The notes: a model not told the origin generated them from the sequence alone. A stretch of DNA of 64,000 nucleotides from Pseudotabrizicola alkalilacus (GCF_003443995.1 NZ_QWEY01000005.1:220501-284500); one strand, 5' to 3'; shown: positions 38,054 to 47,545, counted from the first letter of the stretch. Translations and numbers: made by a program.

Positions 38054-38654
38054 CCGGTTCATCGCGGGCGGGATCTTCGCCCTGGGCCTCGCGGTTGTCG
38101 GCGGCTATGGCATCAGCCAGATGGCAACCCCGGTCATGGCGCAGGCCGAAGATGGCCCCGGCCCCAATCTGGTGATCGAGGTTGCGGGCAGCACCACAGG
38201 GCAGATCGTGATCGACATGCTGCCGGACGTGGCGCCGAAACATGTGGAGCAGATCACCGCGCTGGCGAAAGAGGGCGCTTATGATGGCGTCGTGTTTCAC
38301 CGGGTGATTGATGGCTTCATGGCGCAGACCGGCGACGTGGCAAATGGCAAGGCGGGCGGCAATCTGTCGATGGCGGGGATGGGCGGATCGTCGCGGCCTG
38401 ATCTGCCGGCGGAATTCTCGGACCTGAGCTTTGAGCGTGGCGTGGTCGGCATGGCGCGCAGCCAGAGCCCCAACTCGGCCAACAGCCAGTTCTTCATCAT
38501 GTTTGCCCCCGGCGATTTCCTGAACGGGCAGTACACGGTGGTCGGCCGGGTGATCTCGGGCATGGAGGTGGTCGATGCGATCAAGAAGGGCGACGGCGGC
38601 AACGGCGAGGTGTCCGACCCTGACCGCATGGAGCGTGTGACGGTCGCTGAGTAA
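38043..38654 (+). CDS. periplasmic peptidyl-prolyl cis-trans isomerase (cyclophilin)
   Basis: Second cyclophilin, 203 aa, with an N-terminal hydrophobic segment and likely signal cleavage after VMAQA, so probably periplasmic. Motifs FHRVIDGFMAQTGD and NSANSQFFIMFAPGD mirror the preceding gene. The two are clearly tandem paralogues, one kept in each compartment. The overlap of 11 bases implies co-translation. Confidence 0.9.
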   Translation: MLRDRFIAGGIFALGLAVVGGYGISQMATPVMAQAEDGPGPNLVIEVAGSTTGQIVIDMLPDVAPKHVEQITALAKEGAYDGVVFHRVIDGFMAQTGDVANGKAGGNLSMAGMGGSSRPDLPAEFSDLSFERGVVGMARSQSPNSANSQFFIMFAPGDFLNGQYTVVGRVISGMEVVDAIKKGDGGNGEVSDPDRMERVTVAE

Positions 38655-38663
38655 GATGTGACG

Positions 38664-38699
38664 CGGCCTTTCCGGCGGGATTTCCCGCCGGAAAGGCCG
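38664..38699 (+). terminator. 17-bp perfect hairpin after the cyclophilin pair
   Basis: Arms 38664-38680 and 38683-38699 (CGGCCTTTCCGGCGGGA and its complement) with a two-base loop. No T tract follows, so it may be a transcript-end stabiliser rather than a classical terminator. Confidence 0.55.
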
Positions 38700-38868
38700 A
38701 CCATGCCGGGGAGGCTTCCCCCTGTGTTACACCGGGCCATTCTATTTAGTATCAATGGCTTGGCTGTCTCGATTTAACTTATTTTTAACATTTTCCGCCT
38801 TCCGGCGGCCCTTGTCATTGCGCAGGGGCTGACCGATGATCGCCCCTGACACATCAGGGGATATTGGG

Positions 38869-39972
38869 ATGGATACCGACATGCAGCGCCGTTTGGCGCA
38901 GATGCTTCACCATCGCAGCGCGGGGCTGGAAAAGGGTGATCCGGTGGCGCTGCCGCTAACGACCTCGACCAGCTATCATCTGCCCGAAGTGCAGGGCGCA
39001 CCCTATATCTACGCCCGCAACGGAACGCCCACCTGGGCGGCGGTGGAGGCGCAGCTGTCGCTGCTGGAGGATGCCGAGGTCGTCACCTTTCCCTCTGGCA
39101 TGGGCGCGATTTCGGCGGCGCTGTTTGCCACGCTGCGCGCCGGGGAGCGGGTGATTCTGCCGTCGGACGGCTATTACGTGACGCGGGTATTGTCAGAGGG
39201 GTTTCTGGCCCCGATGGGCGTCGACGTGGTGCAGATCAAGACGCTGGACTATGCAACGGCGGATTTCACCGGCGCGGCCGTGGTCTATCTGGAGACCCCG
39301 TCAAATCCCGGTCTGGATGTGGTTGATATTGCGGCTGTCTGCGCCCGCGCCCATGCGGCGGGCGCGATGGTGATTGTCGACAACACCACGATGACGCCGC
39401 TCATGCAGCGCCCGCTGGATCTGGGGGCGGATCTGGTGGTGGCCGCCGATACCAAGGCCCCGGCGGGGCATTCGGATGCGCTGTTCGGCCATGTGGCGGG
39501 GCGCGATGCCGCGCGCATGACGCGGGTGCGCGACTGGCGACGACTATCAGGATCAGTGCCGGGGTCGATGGAGGCCTGGCTGGTGCATCGCGGGTTGGAG
39601 ACGCTGGAGGTGCGGCTGGAGCGGATGTGCGCAACTGCGGGGGTGATCGCCGCGCGGCTGGCAGAGCATCCGGCGGTGCTGCGGCTGCGCTATCCGGGGC
39701 TGCCGGACGATCCGTCGTTTGCGCTGTCAAAGCAGCAGATGCAGGGCTTTGGCTTTCTGATCGGGATGACGTTGAAAGATGCGACCGTGGCGGAAGATTT
39801 CCTGGCGCGCTGCCCGTATCTCGTGCGCTCCACCAGCTTTGGCGGCACCCATTCGGCGGGCGAGCGCCGCGCACGCTGGGGCGACGCGGTGCCCGAAGGG
39901 TTCATCCGGCTGTCGGTCGGGGTGGAGCCGGTCGAGGCGCTGTGGGGCGCGATGGCTGCGGCGCTCGACTGA
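38869..39972 (+). CDS. PLP-dependent Cys/Met metabolism enzyme (cystathionine gamma-lyase/beta-lyase family)
   Basis: Fold-type I PLP enzyme of 367 aa. FPSGMGAISAAL binds the cofactor phosphate, YLETPSNPGLDVVD and VIVDNT contain the ring-stacking and Asp residues, and the Schiff-base Lys is in AADTKAPAGHSD, where most family members have S/T-x-x-K-Y. The ending TSFGGTHSAGERRARWG replaces the usual SLGGVESL stretch, so the reaction (lyase, gamma-synthase or a related one) is uncertain. ATG 38869 fits the family N-terminus (LHHRSAGLEKGDPV); ATG 38836 also has a ribosome site. Confidence 0.78.
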   Translation: MDTDMQRRLAQMLHHRSAGLEKGDPVALPLTTSTSYHLPEVQGAPYIYARNGTPTWAAVEAQLSLLEDAEVVTFPSGMGAISAALFATLRAGERVILPSDGYYVTRVLSEGFLAPMGVDVVQIKTLDYATADFTGAAVVYLETPSNPGLDVVDIAAVCARAHAAGAMVIVDNTTMTPLMQRPLDLGADLVVAADTKAPAGHSDALFGHVAGRDAARMTRVRDWRRLSGSVPGSMEAWLVHRGLETLEVRLERMCATAGVIAARLAEHPAVLRLRYPGLPDDPSFALSKQQMQGFGFLIGMTLKDATVAEDFLARCPYLVRSTSFGGTHSAGERRARWGDAVPEGFIRLSVGVEPVEALWGAMAAALD

Positions 39973-39986
39973 GCGTGGCCTGTCGC

Positions 39987-40130
39987 AGGGGCGGGGTGAA
40001 CCCCGCCCTACCGCGGGTGGCAGCCGTTGCGCCGTGGTGGGTCAACCCGCCCGTGCCGGGCGGAACAACCCACCCTACCTTTGAGTGTTGGGCCGAAGGC
40101 AGGGTGTGGCGGGGTGAACCCCGCCCTACC
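39987..40130 (+). repeat. cluster of palindromic GGCGGGGTGAACCCCGCC-type repeats
   Basis: Units at about 39988-40012 and 40106-40130 share GCGGGGTGAACCCCGCCCTA, each self-complementary and ending CCCTACC. A middle unit (about 40036-40079, gtgggtcaacccgccc...gggcggaacaaccc) is a variant with the same ending CCCTACC. All are oriented the same way after the PLP-enzyme gene. They look like REP-type extragenic palindromes; I see no mobile gene beside them. Confidence 0.75.
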
Positions 40131-40165
40131 GGGACATGTCGGGCCGTTTTTCTTCGTAACGTATG

Positions 40166-40822
40166 TCAGATCAACGCGATCAGGCGTGCGGCCTCGTCGC
40201 GCGGGCTGAACAGGGCGTCGCGGTCTTCGCCGGGGTAGAATCGGGCGCGCACCGCTGTTGGCATCGGGCGTGGGGTTTCCACCAGCACGCGCGGGCCGAT
40301 GCGCGCGGATTCCGCCTGCCAGTTGCGGGCGAGGGCGATCTGCCCGGCCTTGCTGGCCCCATACGCCGCGCCAAATTTCTGACCGGCAACCGGATCATCA
40401 AAGAACATCGCGGTGCCGGTTTTGGCGCGCAGCAGCGGCTCGATCATGGTGATCAGAAACGCCGTGGCGCGCAGATTGGCGGCGATGGATTTATCCAGAT
40501 CCTTCATGTCGAGCGAGGGCGCAGGCGCAAGCGCCGTGGCATGGACCGCCGTATGCGCCCAGAGCTGAAGACCGCCCCAGCGGTCGTGGATGGAGCGGCA
40601 GAGGTGGCGCATGGCATCCTCATTTGTCACATCCATCGGGGCGAGGGTCAGGCTGCCCGCGCCGGGCAGGCCCGCAGCTTTCACCCGGTCATCAAGATCC
40701 TCCAGCCCGCCGACGGTGCGGGCGACCGCCACCACATGCCAGCCGCGCAGGGCCAGTTGTTCGGCCATGGCGGCACCCAGACCGCGCGAGGCGCCGGTGA
40801 TGAGGGCGATTTTCTGGGTCAT
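40166..40822 (-). CDS. short-chain dehydrogenase/reductase
   Basis: NAD(P)-dependent oxidoreductase of the SDR family, 218 aa. The N-terminal cofactor motif is TGASRGLGAAMA, and the active-site tetrad has Y-x-x-x-K as YGASKAGQ. The usual catalytic Ser position is not obvious (AMFFDDPVAG), so activity could be altered. ATG 40822 gives the family start MTQKIALITGAS. Substrate unknown. Confidence 0.83.
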   Translation of the reverse strand: MTQKIALITGASRGLGAAMAEQLALRGWHVVAVARTVGGLEDLDDRVKAAGLPGAGSLTLAPMDVTNEDAMRHLCRSIHDRWGGLQLWAHTAVHATALAPAPSLDMKDLDKSIAANLRATAFLITMIEPLLRAKTGTAMFFDDPVAGQKFGAAYGASKAGQIALARNWQAESARIGPRVLVETPRPMPTAVRARFYPGEDRDALFSPRDEAARLIALI

Positions 40823-40848
40823 GGTCGGCTCCGCTGGCTGGTGTCGGA

Positions 40849-40900
40849 GCGGGGGTTTCACACCCCCGCACCCCCGTGGGATATTTGAGGACAGAAAATG
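40849..40900 (+). repeat. dispersed intergenic repeat, copy C (divergent)
   Basis: Hairpin GGGGGTttcacACCCCC at 40851-40867 followed by CCCCCGTGGGATATTTGAGG, a diverged form of the AGTATTTG core. Located between the SDR gene and purF. Confidence 0.5.
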
Positions 40901-40912
40901 GGGATGGAGGGG

Positions 40913-42376
40913 CTATTCTGCCGCCTTCATCTCGAAGCCTTCGGCGATCTTGTCGGACGGGGTGACGGGGTAATCGCCGGAGAAGCAGGCGTCGCAGAAT
41001 TTGGGGGCCATGGCGTCGCGGCCTGCCGCCTCGCCTGCGGCGCGGTAGAGGCCGTCGAGCGAGATGAATTTGAGGCTGTCGACGCCGATCCAGTCGCGCA
41101 TCTCATCCTCGGTCATCGTGGCGGCGAGGAGTTTCGAGCGTTCGGGCGTGTCAACGCCGTAAAAGCAGGGCCAGGCGGTGGGGGGCGAGGCGATGCGGAA
41201 GTGAACCTCGGCGGCGCCGGCATCAAGGATCATGTCCTTGATCTTGCGGCTGGTGGTGCCGCGCACCACCGAGTCGTCGACGAGGATCACCCGCTTGCCC
41301 TTGATCAGCGCGCGGTTGACGTTGAGTTTGAGGCGCACGCCCATGTTGCGGATGGATTCGGTGGGCTCGATGAAGGTGCGGCCCATGTACTGGTTGCGGA
41401 TGATGCCCATGGCATAGGGGATGCCGGATTGCTGCGAGTAGCCGATGGCGGCGGGGGTGCCGGAATCGGGGACCGGGCAGACCAGATCAGCCTCGACCGG
41501 GGCCTCGATCGCCAGTTCCATGCCGATGCGGTGGCGGGTCTCGTACACCGACTGGCCGCCGAGGATGCTGTCGGGGCGGGAGAAATAGACCTTCTCGAAG
41601 ATGCAGAACCGCGATTGCGCCGGGTGGAAGGGGCGGGTGGAGATCACCTTGTTGCCCTCGATCACCACCATTTCGCCGGGGTCGATCTCGCGCACGAAAT
41701 CGGCACCGATGATGTCGAGCGCGCAGGTTTCAGAGCTGAGTGCCCAGCCGGAATCGCCGATGCGGCCCAGCACCAGCGGGCGCACGCCAAGCGAGTCGCG
41801 CACGCCGATCAGCTTGGTGCGGGTCATGGCGACGACGGAGAAGGCGCCTTCGCAGGCGCGCAGGGCGTCTTTGATCCGCTCGGACAGGTTCTTCTGGATT
41901 GAGCGCGCCATCAGGTGGATGATGCATTCGGAATCGGAGGAGGACTGGAAGATCGAGCCGCGCTCGATCAGTTCCTTGCGCAGGGCACTCGCATTGGTCA
42001 GGTTGCCGTTATGCGCGATGGCGCAGCCGCCCATCGAGAACTCGCCGAAGAAGGGTTGCACGTCGCGGATCGCGGTAGCGCCCTTGGAGCCGGCGGTGGA
42101 GTAGCGGACATGGCCGATGGCGAGCTGGCCGGGCAGGGTATCCATCACGTCGGCTTTGGTGAAGTTGTCACGCACATAGCCAAAGCGGCGGGCCGAGTTG
42201 AAGCCGTGTTCGGGGTGATAGGCGACGATGCCGCCCGCCTCTTGCCCGCGATGTTGCAGGGCGTGCAGGCCAAGGGCGGTGAAATTTGCCGCATCGGAGA
42301 CGCCGATGACGCCAAAGATCCCGCATTCCTCCTTCAACTTGTCATCATCAAAGGGGTGGGACAGGAAGGGACGCAT
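40913..42376 (-). CDS. purF: amidophosphoribosyltransferase
   Basis: First committed step of purine synthesis: PRPP + glutamine to phosphoribosylamine. The 487-aa protein has a 17-residue start before the catalytic Cys of the glutaminase domain (EECGIFGVIG), then the PRPP-binding motif VILVDDSVVRGTT. The C-terminal half carries the cysteines (ACFSGDYP) of B. subtilis-like enzymes. Followed by the SDR gene on the same strand. Confidence 0.94.
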   Translation of the reverse strand: MRPFLSHPFDDDKLKEECGIFGVIGVSDAANFTALGLHALQHRGQEAGGIVAYHPEHGFNSARRFGYVRDNFTKADVMDTLPGQLAIGHVRYSTAGSKGATAIRDVQPFFGEFSMGGCAIAHNGNLTNASALRKELIERGSIFQSSSDSECIIHLMARSIQKNLSERIKDALRACEGAFSVVAMTRTKLIGVRDSLGVRPLVLGRIGDSGWALSSETCALDIIGADFVREIDPGEMVVIEGNKVISTRPFHPAQSRFCIFEKVYFSRPDSILGGQSVYETRHRIGMELAIEAPVEADLVCPVPDSGTPAAIGYSQQSGIPYAMGIIRNQYMGRTFIEPTESIRNMGVRLKLNVNRALIKGKRVILVDDSVVRGTTSRKIKDMILDAGAAEVHFRIASPPTAWPCFYGVDTPERSKLLAATMTEDEMRDWIGVDSLKFISLDGLYRAAGEAAGRDAMAPKFCDACFSGDYPVTPSDKIAEGFEMKAAE

Positions 42377-42498
42377 GGGGCTGCTCCATCTGGGTCAGAT
42401 GCGCCACCCTTTACGGCATGGTCACGCCAGTGTCACGTGCATTGCAGCAGAGGAACGGTGCCATTTTGCTGCAATGCGGCGTTTGCGTTGTCTTCGGG

Positions 42499-43098
42499 TC
42501 AGTTCCCGGCGGGGGCCGGTTCGGCGGCGGGCGTGGTGGCAGGCACGGCGCAGGCGGCGGTCAGGTCATTGTAGCGCGAGACGATCCAGCCCGGCGCATC
42601 GGCGGGGATGGTGCTGTCGATATTGGCCTGAAAACTGGCAAAGACCTTGGCAGAGCGGGAATTATCTACCATCGGGACAGTGTTGGCGGCCACGGCGCGG
42701 TCGTAGACGATAAAGGCCACCGCCACCAGAATCACGCCGCGCGCCACCCCGAACAGAAAGCCGAGCGCTTGGTCGATGCCGCCGATGGCGGAGCGTTGCA
42801 CGACGCTGGAAAACAATGGCGTGAAGAGCGCCGCGATGACCAGACCGACCGCGAAGACGAGCGCGAAGGCCCCGATGATCGACAGCTCACAGCTGTCGCC
42901 GAGGAAATCGCCGACCACCGGCAGTTCCTTGATCAGCGGTTGGGCGGCGGGGGCGAAGATGAAGGCCAGCACGGCGGCCCCGATCCAGCCTGCGATGGCC
43001 ATCGCCTCGCGCACAAGGCCGCGTGAATAGGCCAGGATCGCAGACAGGACGATCACGCCCGCCACGATACCATCTACCAGAGTAAAGCCTTCCATCAT
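42499..43098 (-). CDS. cvpA: CvpA family membrane protein
   Basis: Inner-membrane protein of 199 aa with four hydrophobic segments, the CvpA (colicin V production) pattern. LVDGIVAGVIVLSAILAYSRG forms the first segment with its characteristic SRGxxRE, and the C-terminus is a periplasmic/Pro-rich tail. cvpA is commonly next to purF, as here (122 bases upstream of it). Its exact role is unsettled in the literature. Confidence 0.88.
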   Translation of the reverse strand: MMEGFTLVDGIVAGVIVLSAILAYSRGLVREAMAIAGWIGAAVLAFIFAPAAQPLIKELPVVGDFLGDSCELSIIGAFALVFAVGLVIAALFTPLFSSVVQRSAIGGIDQALGFLFGVARGVILVAVAFIVYDRAVAANTVPMVDNSRSAKVFASFQANIDSTIPADAPGWIVSRYNDLTAACAVPATTPAAEPAPAGN

Positions 43099-43116
43099 CC
43101 GCTCCTTTGTGCCGCG

Positions 43117-44475
43117 TCAGCCTGCGCCGAACATTTCGCCGACAAAGGCGGTCAGGTCGGGCATCTGGCGCAGACGCATATCTGTTCCGCCCACGGTTTT
43201 CGACCCCGTGGGCAGCGTGGCCTGCTGAAAACCAAGTTTCGAGGCTTCTTTCAACCTGTTTTCGGTCTGGCCCACCGGACGCAGCGCGCCCGACAGCGAG
43301 ATTTCCCCGAAAAGCACCATGTCTGGCGGAATTGCCACATCCTCACGCGCGGAAAGCAGCGCACCGGCGACGGCCAGATCGGCAGCGGGCTCGTTGACGC
43401 GCAGGCCCCCGGCCACATTGAGGAACACATCAAGGCCGGTAAACGGGATGCCACACCGCGCCTCCAGCACCGCGAGAATCGTCGAGAGCCGCCCCGAATC
43501 AAGCCCGACCACAGTGCGGCGCGGGGTGCCGAGGGTGGAAGGTGCGACCAGCGCCTGAATTTCGGTCAGCACCGGGCGCGTGCCCTCGATTCCCGCAAAC
43601 ACCGCCGAGCCGGGGGCCGGGCGGTCGCGGTCAGACAGGAACAGCGCCGAGGGGTTGGTCACCTGCGCCAGACCATTGCCGGTCATCTCGAACACGCCGA
43701 TCTCATCCGCCGGGCCGAAGCGGTTTTTCACCGCGCGTAAGATGCGGAACTGGTGGCCACGCTCGCCCTCGAAATAAAGCACGGTATCGACCATGTGTTC
43801 GACCACGCGCGGGCCGGCGATCTGGCCCTCTTTGGTGACATGGCCGACCAGCACCACCGCCACGCCACGTTTCTTGGCGAAGGTCACCAGCTCGTGCGCT
43901 GCGGCGCGGACCTGAGAGACGGAGCCGGGGGCGGCCTCGACCGTATCGAGCCACATGGTCTGGATCGAATCGATGATCGCAAGCGCCGGGCGTTCGGCAT
44001 CCAAAGTGGTCAGGATGTCGCGCAGGTTGGTTTCCGCGCCAAGACCGACCGGGGCATCCTGCAACCCCAGACGCTGGGCGCGCATCCGCACCTGTGCGGC
44101 GGCCTCTTCGCCGGAAATATACAGGACTTTCAACCCGGTGCGGGCGAAACTTGCGGCGGCCTGCAACAGCAGCGTGGATTTGCCGATGCCGGGATCACCG
44201 CCGACCAGAATGGCAGAGGCGGGCACCAGCCCGCCGCCAAGCACCCGGTCGAGCTCGTCAATGCCAGATGAGGCGCGCGGCGGCGGGTCTTCTTCAGTGG
44301 CAAGGTCGGTGAGCTGGATGGCGCGGCCCTTATGGCCCAGCGATTTGGGGCCAGCGGAAAGCGGGGCCTCCTCGACAATGCTGTTCCAGGCACCGCAAGC
44401 ATCGCAGCGGCCCTGCCATTTCTTGTGGGTCGCGCCGCAGGCGGTGCAGGTGAAGCTGGAGGAGGATTTGCTCAT
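43117..44475 (-). CDS. radA: DNA repair protein RadA
   Basis: RecA-like branch-migration/helicase protein (452 aa). An N-terminal zinc finger (CTACGATHKKWQGRCDACG) precedes the RecA-fold core with Walker A GGDPGIGKSTL and the RadA-specific VKNRFG motif. A Lon-protease-like C-terminal domain follows. cvpA starts 18 bases downstream. Confidence 0.94.
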   Translation of the reverse strand: MSKSSSSFTCTACGATHKKWQGRCDACGAWNSIVEEAPLSAGPKSLGHKGRAIQLTDLATEEDPPPRASSGIDELDRVLGGGLVPASAILVGGDPGIGKSTLLLQAAASFARTGLKVLYISGEEAAAQVRMRAQRLGLQDAPVGLGAETNLRDILTTLDAERPALAIIDSIQTMWLDTVEAAPGSVSQVRAAAHELVTFAKKRGVAVVLVGHVTKEGQIAGPRVVEHMVDTVLYFEGERGHQFRILRAVKNRFGPADEIGVFEMTGNGLAQVTNPSALFLSDRDRPAPGSAVFAGIEGTRPVLTEIQALVAPSTLGTPRRTVVGLDSGRLSTILAVLEARCGIPFTGLDVFLNVAGGLRVNEPAADLAVAGALLSAREDVAIPPDMVLFGEISLSGALRPVGQTENRLKEASKLGFQQATLPTGSKTVGGTDMRLRQMPDLTAFVGEMFGAG

Positions 44476-44525
44476 GCGACTGACTAGCGCGGAACGGGGC
44501 CGGTCTTCAAGCCTTGCGGGCGGGA

Positions 44526-44936
44526 TCAGAGCGGCAGGTCATAGCCCATCAGGTCGCGCAACAGGGCGACGCCGGTGGTCAGGATCAGGGTGATCATGAA
44601 GGTGACCACGATGCTGTTGGCCGCCAGCAAAAAGGGTTCGTGCCATTTGGCCTGACGCCCCCAGGCAGAGACCAGCCAGAACCAGCCGATCACCGACACC
44701 ACCCGCCCCGGCAACACCAGTTCGGGCACCAGAGGCTGCGGCCAGATCATCCAGAGCGTGTAGAGCGCGACAGCGGCGATCAGCAGCAGCCCCCGGCGGT
44801 CACCGATCCGCCATGTGGCATAGCCAGACAGCGCGATGGCAAGCGGGGTGATGAGGATCAGGGTCTGGACCAGAGTGCGCCAGATCGAGGGCTGTTCAAA
44901 GACGAAGGACAGATCAACCTGAAACAGCGGGTCCAT
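44526..44936 (-). CDS. uncharacterised membrane protein downstream of mlaF-like gene
   Basis: A 136-aa protein with four hydrophobic segments (for example LVQTLILITPLAIALSGYAT, and a C-terminal segment before RDLMGYDLPL). It begins 7 bases after the MlaF-like ATPase gene and is presumably part of its operon. I do not recognise the family. It could be an accessory subunit of the transporter. ATG 44936 is the first start outside the ATPase gene. Confidence 0.6.
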   Translation of the reverse strand: MDPLFQVDLSFVFEQPSIWRTLVQTLILITPLAIALSGYATWRIGDRRGLLLIAAVALYTLWMIWPQPLVPELVLPGRVVSVIGWFWLVSAWGRQAKWHEPFLLAANSIVVTFMITLILTTGVALLRDLMGYDLPL

Positions 44937-44943
44937 CGCGCGC

Positions 44944-45690
44944 CTACCGGATTGCGTTGATCGGGCCGGTGGCGCGGCCATGGATGAACTGTTGCACGTA
45001 AGGGTCGGGGCAATCATCCATTTCCGCGACAGGGCCGGTCCATTTGATGGTGCCTTCGTGCAGCATCGCCACCTCATCCGCGATGGCGCGGACCGATGAC
45101 ATGTCGTGGGTGATGGTCATGGCCGTGGCCCCCATCTCGACCACGATCTCGCGGATCAGGTCATTGATGACGCCGGCCATGATCGGGTCCAGCCCGGTGG
45201 TGGGTTCGTCGAAAAAGATGATCTCGGGCTCGGCGGCGATCGCGCGGGCGAGGCCGACACGTTTCTGCATGCCGCCGGAGAGTTCGGCGGGGTAGAGGTC
45301 GGCCACCTGCGGGCCAAGGCCGACGCGGCGCAGTTTTTCCAGCGCGATGGCGCGGGCCTCATCCTTGGGACGGCGGGCAGCGCCGCGCATCAGGCGGAAG
45401 GCGACGTTTTCCCAGACCCGCAGCGAGTCGAACAGCGCACCGCCCTGAAACAGCATGCCGAACCGGGCGAGGAAGGCATCGCGCTCGGCGCGGCGCACGT
45501 CTTGCCCATCCAGCGCGATGGTGCCGCTGTCGGGCGTGACCAGACCCAGCACGGATTTGAGCAGCACCGATTTGCCGGTGCCGGAACCGCCGATGATCAC
45601 CATGCTTTTGGCGGTGGGGATCGTCAGGTTAACCCCGCGCAGGACGTGGTTGTTTCCAAACGACTTTGTGACATCTGACAGGGTGATCAT
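44944..45690 (-). CDS. MlaF-like ABC transporter ATP-binding protein
   Basis: Energy subunit of a phospholipid/organic-solvent-tolerance-type ABC transporter, 248 aa. Walker A is GGSGTGKSVL, the signature LSGGMQKRVGLAR (MlaF-type, with GGM) and Walker B FFDEPTTGLDP. Its ATG overlaps the permease stop (ATGA). No MCE-domain MlaD gene adjoins it, which is unusual. Confidence 0.87.
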   Translation of the reverse strand: MITLSDVTKSFGNNHVLRGVNLTIPTAKSMVIIGGSGTGKSVLLKSVLGLVTPDSGTIALDGQDVRRAERDAFLARFGMLFQGGALFDSLRVWENVAFRLMRGAARRPKDEARAIALEKLRRVGLGPQVADLYPAELSGGMQKRVGLARAIAAEPEIIFFDEPTTGLDPIMAGVINDLIREIVVEMGATAMTITHDMSSVRAIADEVAMLHEGTIKWTGPVAEMDDCPDPYVQQFIHGRATGPINAIR

Positions 45691-46499
45691 GAGGTAAAGA
45701 ACACCTCGGTCAGCAGGTAGTTGGCGGCGAGGATCAGGACAGAGGCGGCGACAACGGCGGATTTGGTGGCTTTGCCCACGCCTTGCGCGCCGCGACCGGA
45801 GTTCATGCCGTGGTAGCAGCCCAGAAGCGCCACGATGAAGCCGAAAGCCGCCCCCTTGACGAGGCCGGAGCCGACATCCCAGACCTCCAGAAAGTCGATG
45901 GTGTTCTTCAGATAAGTGACCGAGTTGAAGTCGAGCCGGGTCACGCCGACCAGCCAGCCGCCCATGATGCCGATGGCATCGCCGACCCCGACCAGCACCG
46001 GCACCGCAAGAGTGGCCGCCAGCACGCGCGGCACCACGAGGTATTTCATCGGGTTGGTCGACAGGGTGGTCAGCGCGTCAATCTGCTCGGTCACCTTCAT
46101 GGTGCCAAGCTCGGCGGCGATGGACGAGGCGACACGCGCGGCAACCATCAGCCCGCCCAGCACCGGCCCAAGTTCGCGCACCATGCCGATGGCGACGATG
46201 GAGGGCACCACGGCTTCGGCATTGAAGCGCGCGCCGCCCGAGTAGATCTGCAGCGCAAGTGCGCCGCCGGTGAACAGCGCGGTGAGGCCGACGACCGGCA
46301 GGCTGCACCAGCCGATCTGCAGCACCTGCGCACCGAACTCGCGCCAGTAGAATGGCGGGCGGACCAGATGGCCCAGCGTAGCGGCGGCAAACAGCACCAC
46401 ACGCCCGATGGACGCAAGCGCGCCAAGGGTAGACCGTCCGATGCTGCGCAGGGCGAGGCCAAGGTGGCCCAAGCTCCGTGGGTCCGGGGCTGCGCTCAC
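45687..46499 (-). CDS. MlaE-like ABC transporter permease
   Basis: Inner-membrane permease of 270 aa in the MlaE/YrbE family, with the conserved [20 protein letters not shown] stretch and [19 protein letters not shown]. It acts with the downstream ATPase in retrograde or anterograde lipid transport between membranes. Its start overlaps the alr stop by 4 bases (ATGA). Confidence 0.88.
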   Translation of the reverse strand: MSAAPDPRSLGHLGLALRSIGRSTLGALASIGRVVLFAAATLGHLVRPPFYWREFGAQVLQIGWCSLPVVGLTALFTGGALALQIYSGGARFNAEAVVPSIVAIGMVRELGPVLGGLMVAARVASSIAAELGTMKVTEQIDALTTLSTNPMKYLVVPRVLAATLAVPVLVGVGDAIGIMGGWLVGVTRLDFNSVTYLKNTIDFLEVWDVGSGLVKGAAFGFIVALLGCYHGMNSGRGAQGVGKATKSAVVAASVLILAANYLLTEVFFTS

Positions 46500-47545
46500 G
46501 CGCTGCCCTCCTGATAGCGGCGGGTGTAGCGGGGGCCGAGCGAGGTGAGGATCTCATAGCCGATGGTGCCGGCAATATCGGCCAGATCGTCCACCGTCTG
46601 ATGCGGGCCGAGGATGTCGAGCGCGCGCGGCACATAGGACAGATGGCTGATGTCGACGGTGATCAGATCCATCGAGACCCGGCCCACCAGCGGGCAGGGG
46701 GTGTCGCCATCCCACAGCACGGCATTGTTGGACAGCGCGCGCAGCAAGCCGTCGGCATAGCCGCCAGAGACGGTGGCGATCATGCTGGGCACGTCTGCGG
46801 TCCAGCCACAGGCATAGCCGACCGACTCGCCAGCCTGCACCACCCGGGTCTGGATCACCGGCAGCGACAGGCCGACCACACGGGACGCGCCTTCATAGGG
46901 CCGTCCGCCATAAAGGCCGATGCCGGGGCGGGTCAGGTCGAAATGGTATTTCGGACCGAGCAGGATGCCGCCGGTCGCGGCCAGCGAGCGCGGAACCCCG
47001 GTGCCATCGGTCATGGCGTGAAAGGTGGCAAGCTGCAGCTCGTTGAGCGCATGATCGGGCTCATCAGCGCAGGCCAGATGCGACATGATCAGTTCCGGCC
47101 CGGCCTCCAGCACGAAGGGGGCCACCGCCTCCCATTCCGCCTCTTCCATGCCGAGGCGGTTCATGCCGGTGTCGAGCTGCACACCAAACGGCAGGCCGGG
47201 CAGCGATTCCAGATGGCGGGTGACCTGATCAATGCTGTTCAGCATCGGGCACAGGTCGAGGTCGTGCACCATTTCGGTATCGCCGGCCATATGGCCCGAC
47301 ATCACGCAGATCTGCGGCCCCGGCCCGAGGGCCTGACGCAGGGCCGCGCCCTCTTCGGACACGGCGACGAAAAACCGCCGCGCCCCGGCCTGTGCCAGCG
47401 CGCGGGCGACGCGGGTGATGCCGAGGCCGTAAGCGTCAGCCTTGACCACGGCCGCGGTCTGCACGCCGGAGGCCGAAGCACGGTCCAGCGCGCGCCAGTT
47501 GGCGGCGATGGCATCAAGATCAATGGAGAGGGTCGCTGTTGTCAT
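46496..47545 (-). CDS. alr: alanine racemase
   Basis: PLP-dependent L/D-alanine racemase supplying D-Ala for peptidoglycan; 349 aa. The cofactor Lys is in [10 protein letters not shown], and [13 protein letters not shown] and the C-terminal [11 protein letters not shown] motifs are typical. It lies between dnaB and the MlaE-like gene on the same strand. Biosynthetic (alr) and catabolic (dadX) forms cannot be separated by sequence; no dadA is adjacent. Confidence 0.92.
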   Translation of the reverse strand: MTTATLSIDLDAIAANWRALDRASASGVQTAAVVKADAYGLGITRVARALAQAGARRFFVAVSEEGAALRQALGPGPQICVMSGHMAGDTEMVHDLDLCPMLNSIDQVTRHLESLPGLPFGVQLDTGMNRLGMEEAEWEAVAPFVLEAGPELIMSHLACADEPDHALNELQLATFHAMTDGTGVPRSLAATGGILLGPKYHFDLTRPGIGLYGGRPYEGASRVVGLSLPVIQTRVVQAGESVGYACGWTADVPSMIATVSGGYADGLLRALSNNAVLWDGDTPCPLVGRVSMDLITVDISHLSYVPRALDILGPHQTVDDLADIAGTIGYEILTSLGPRYTRRYQEGSA

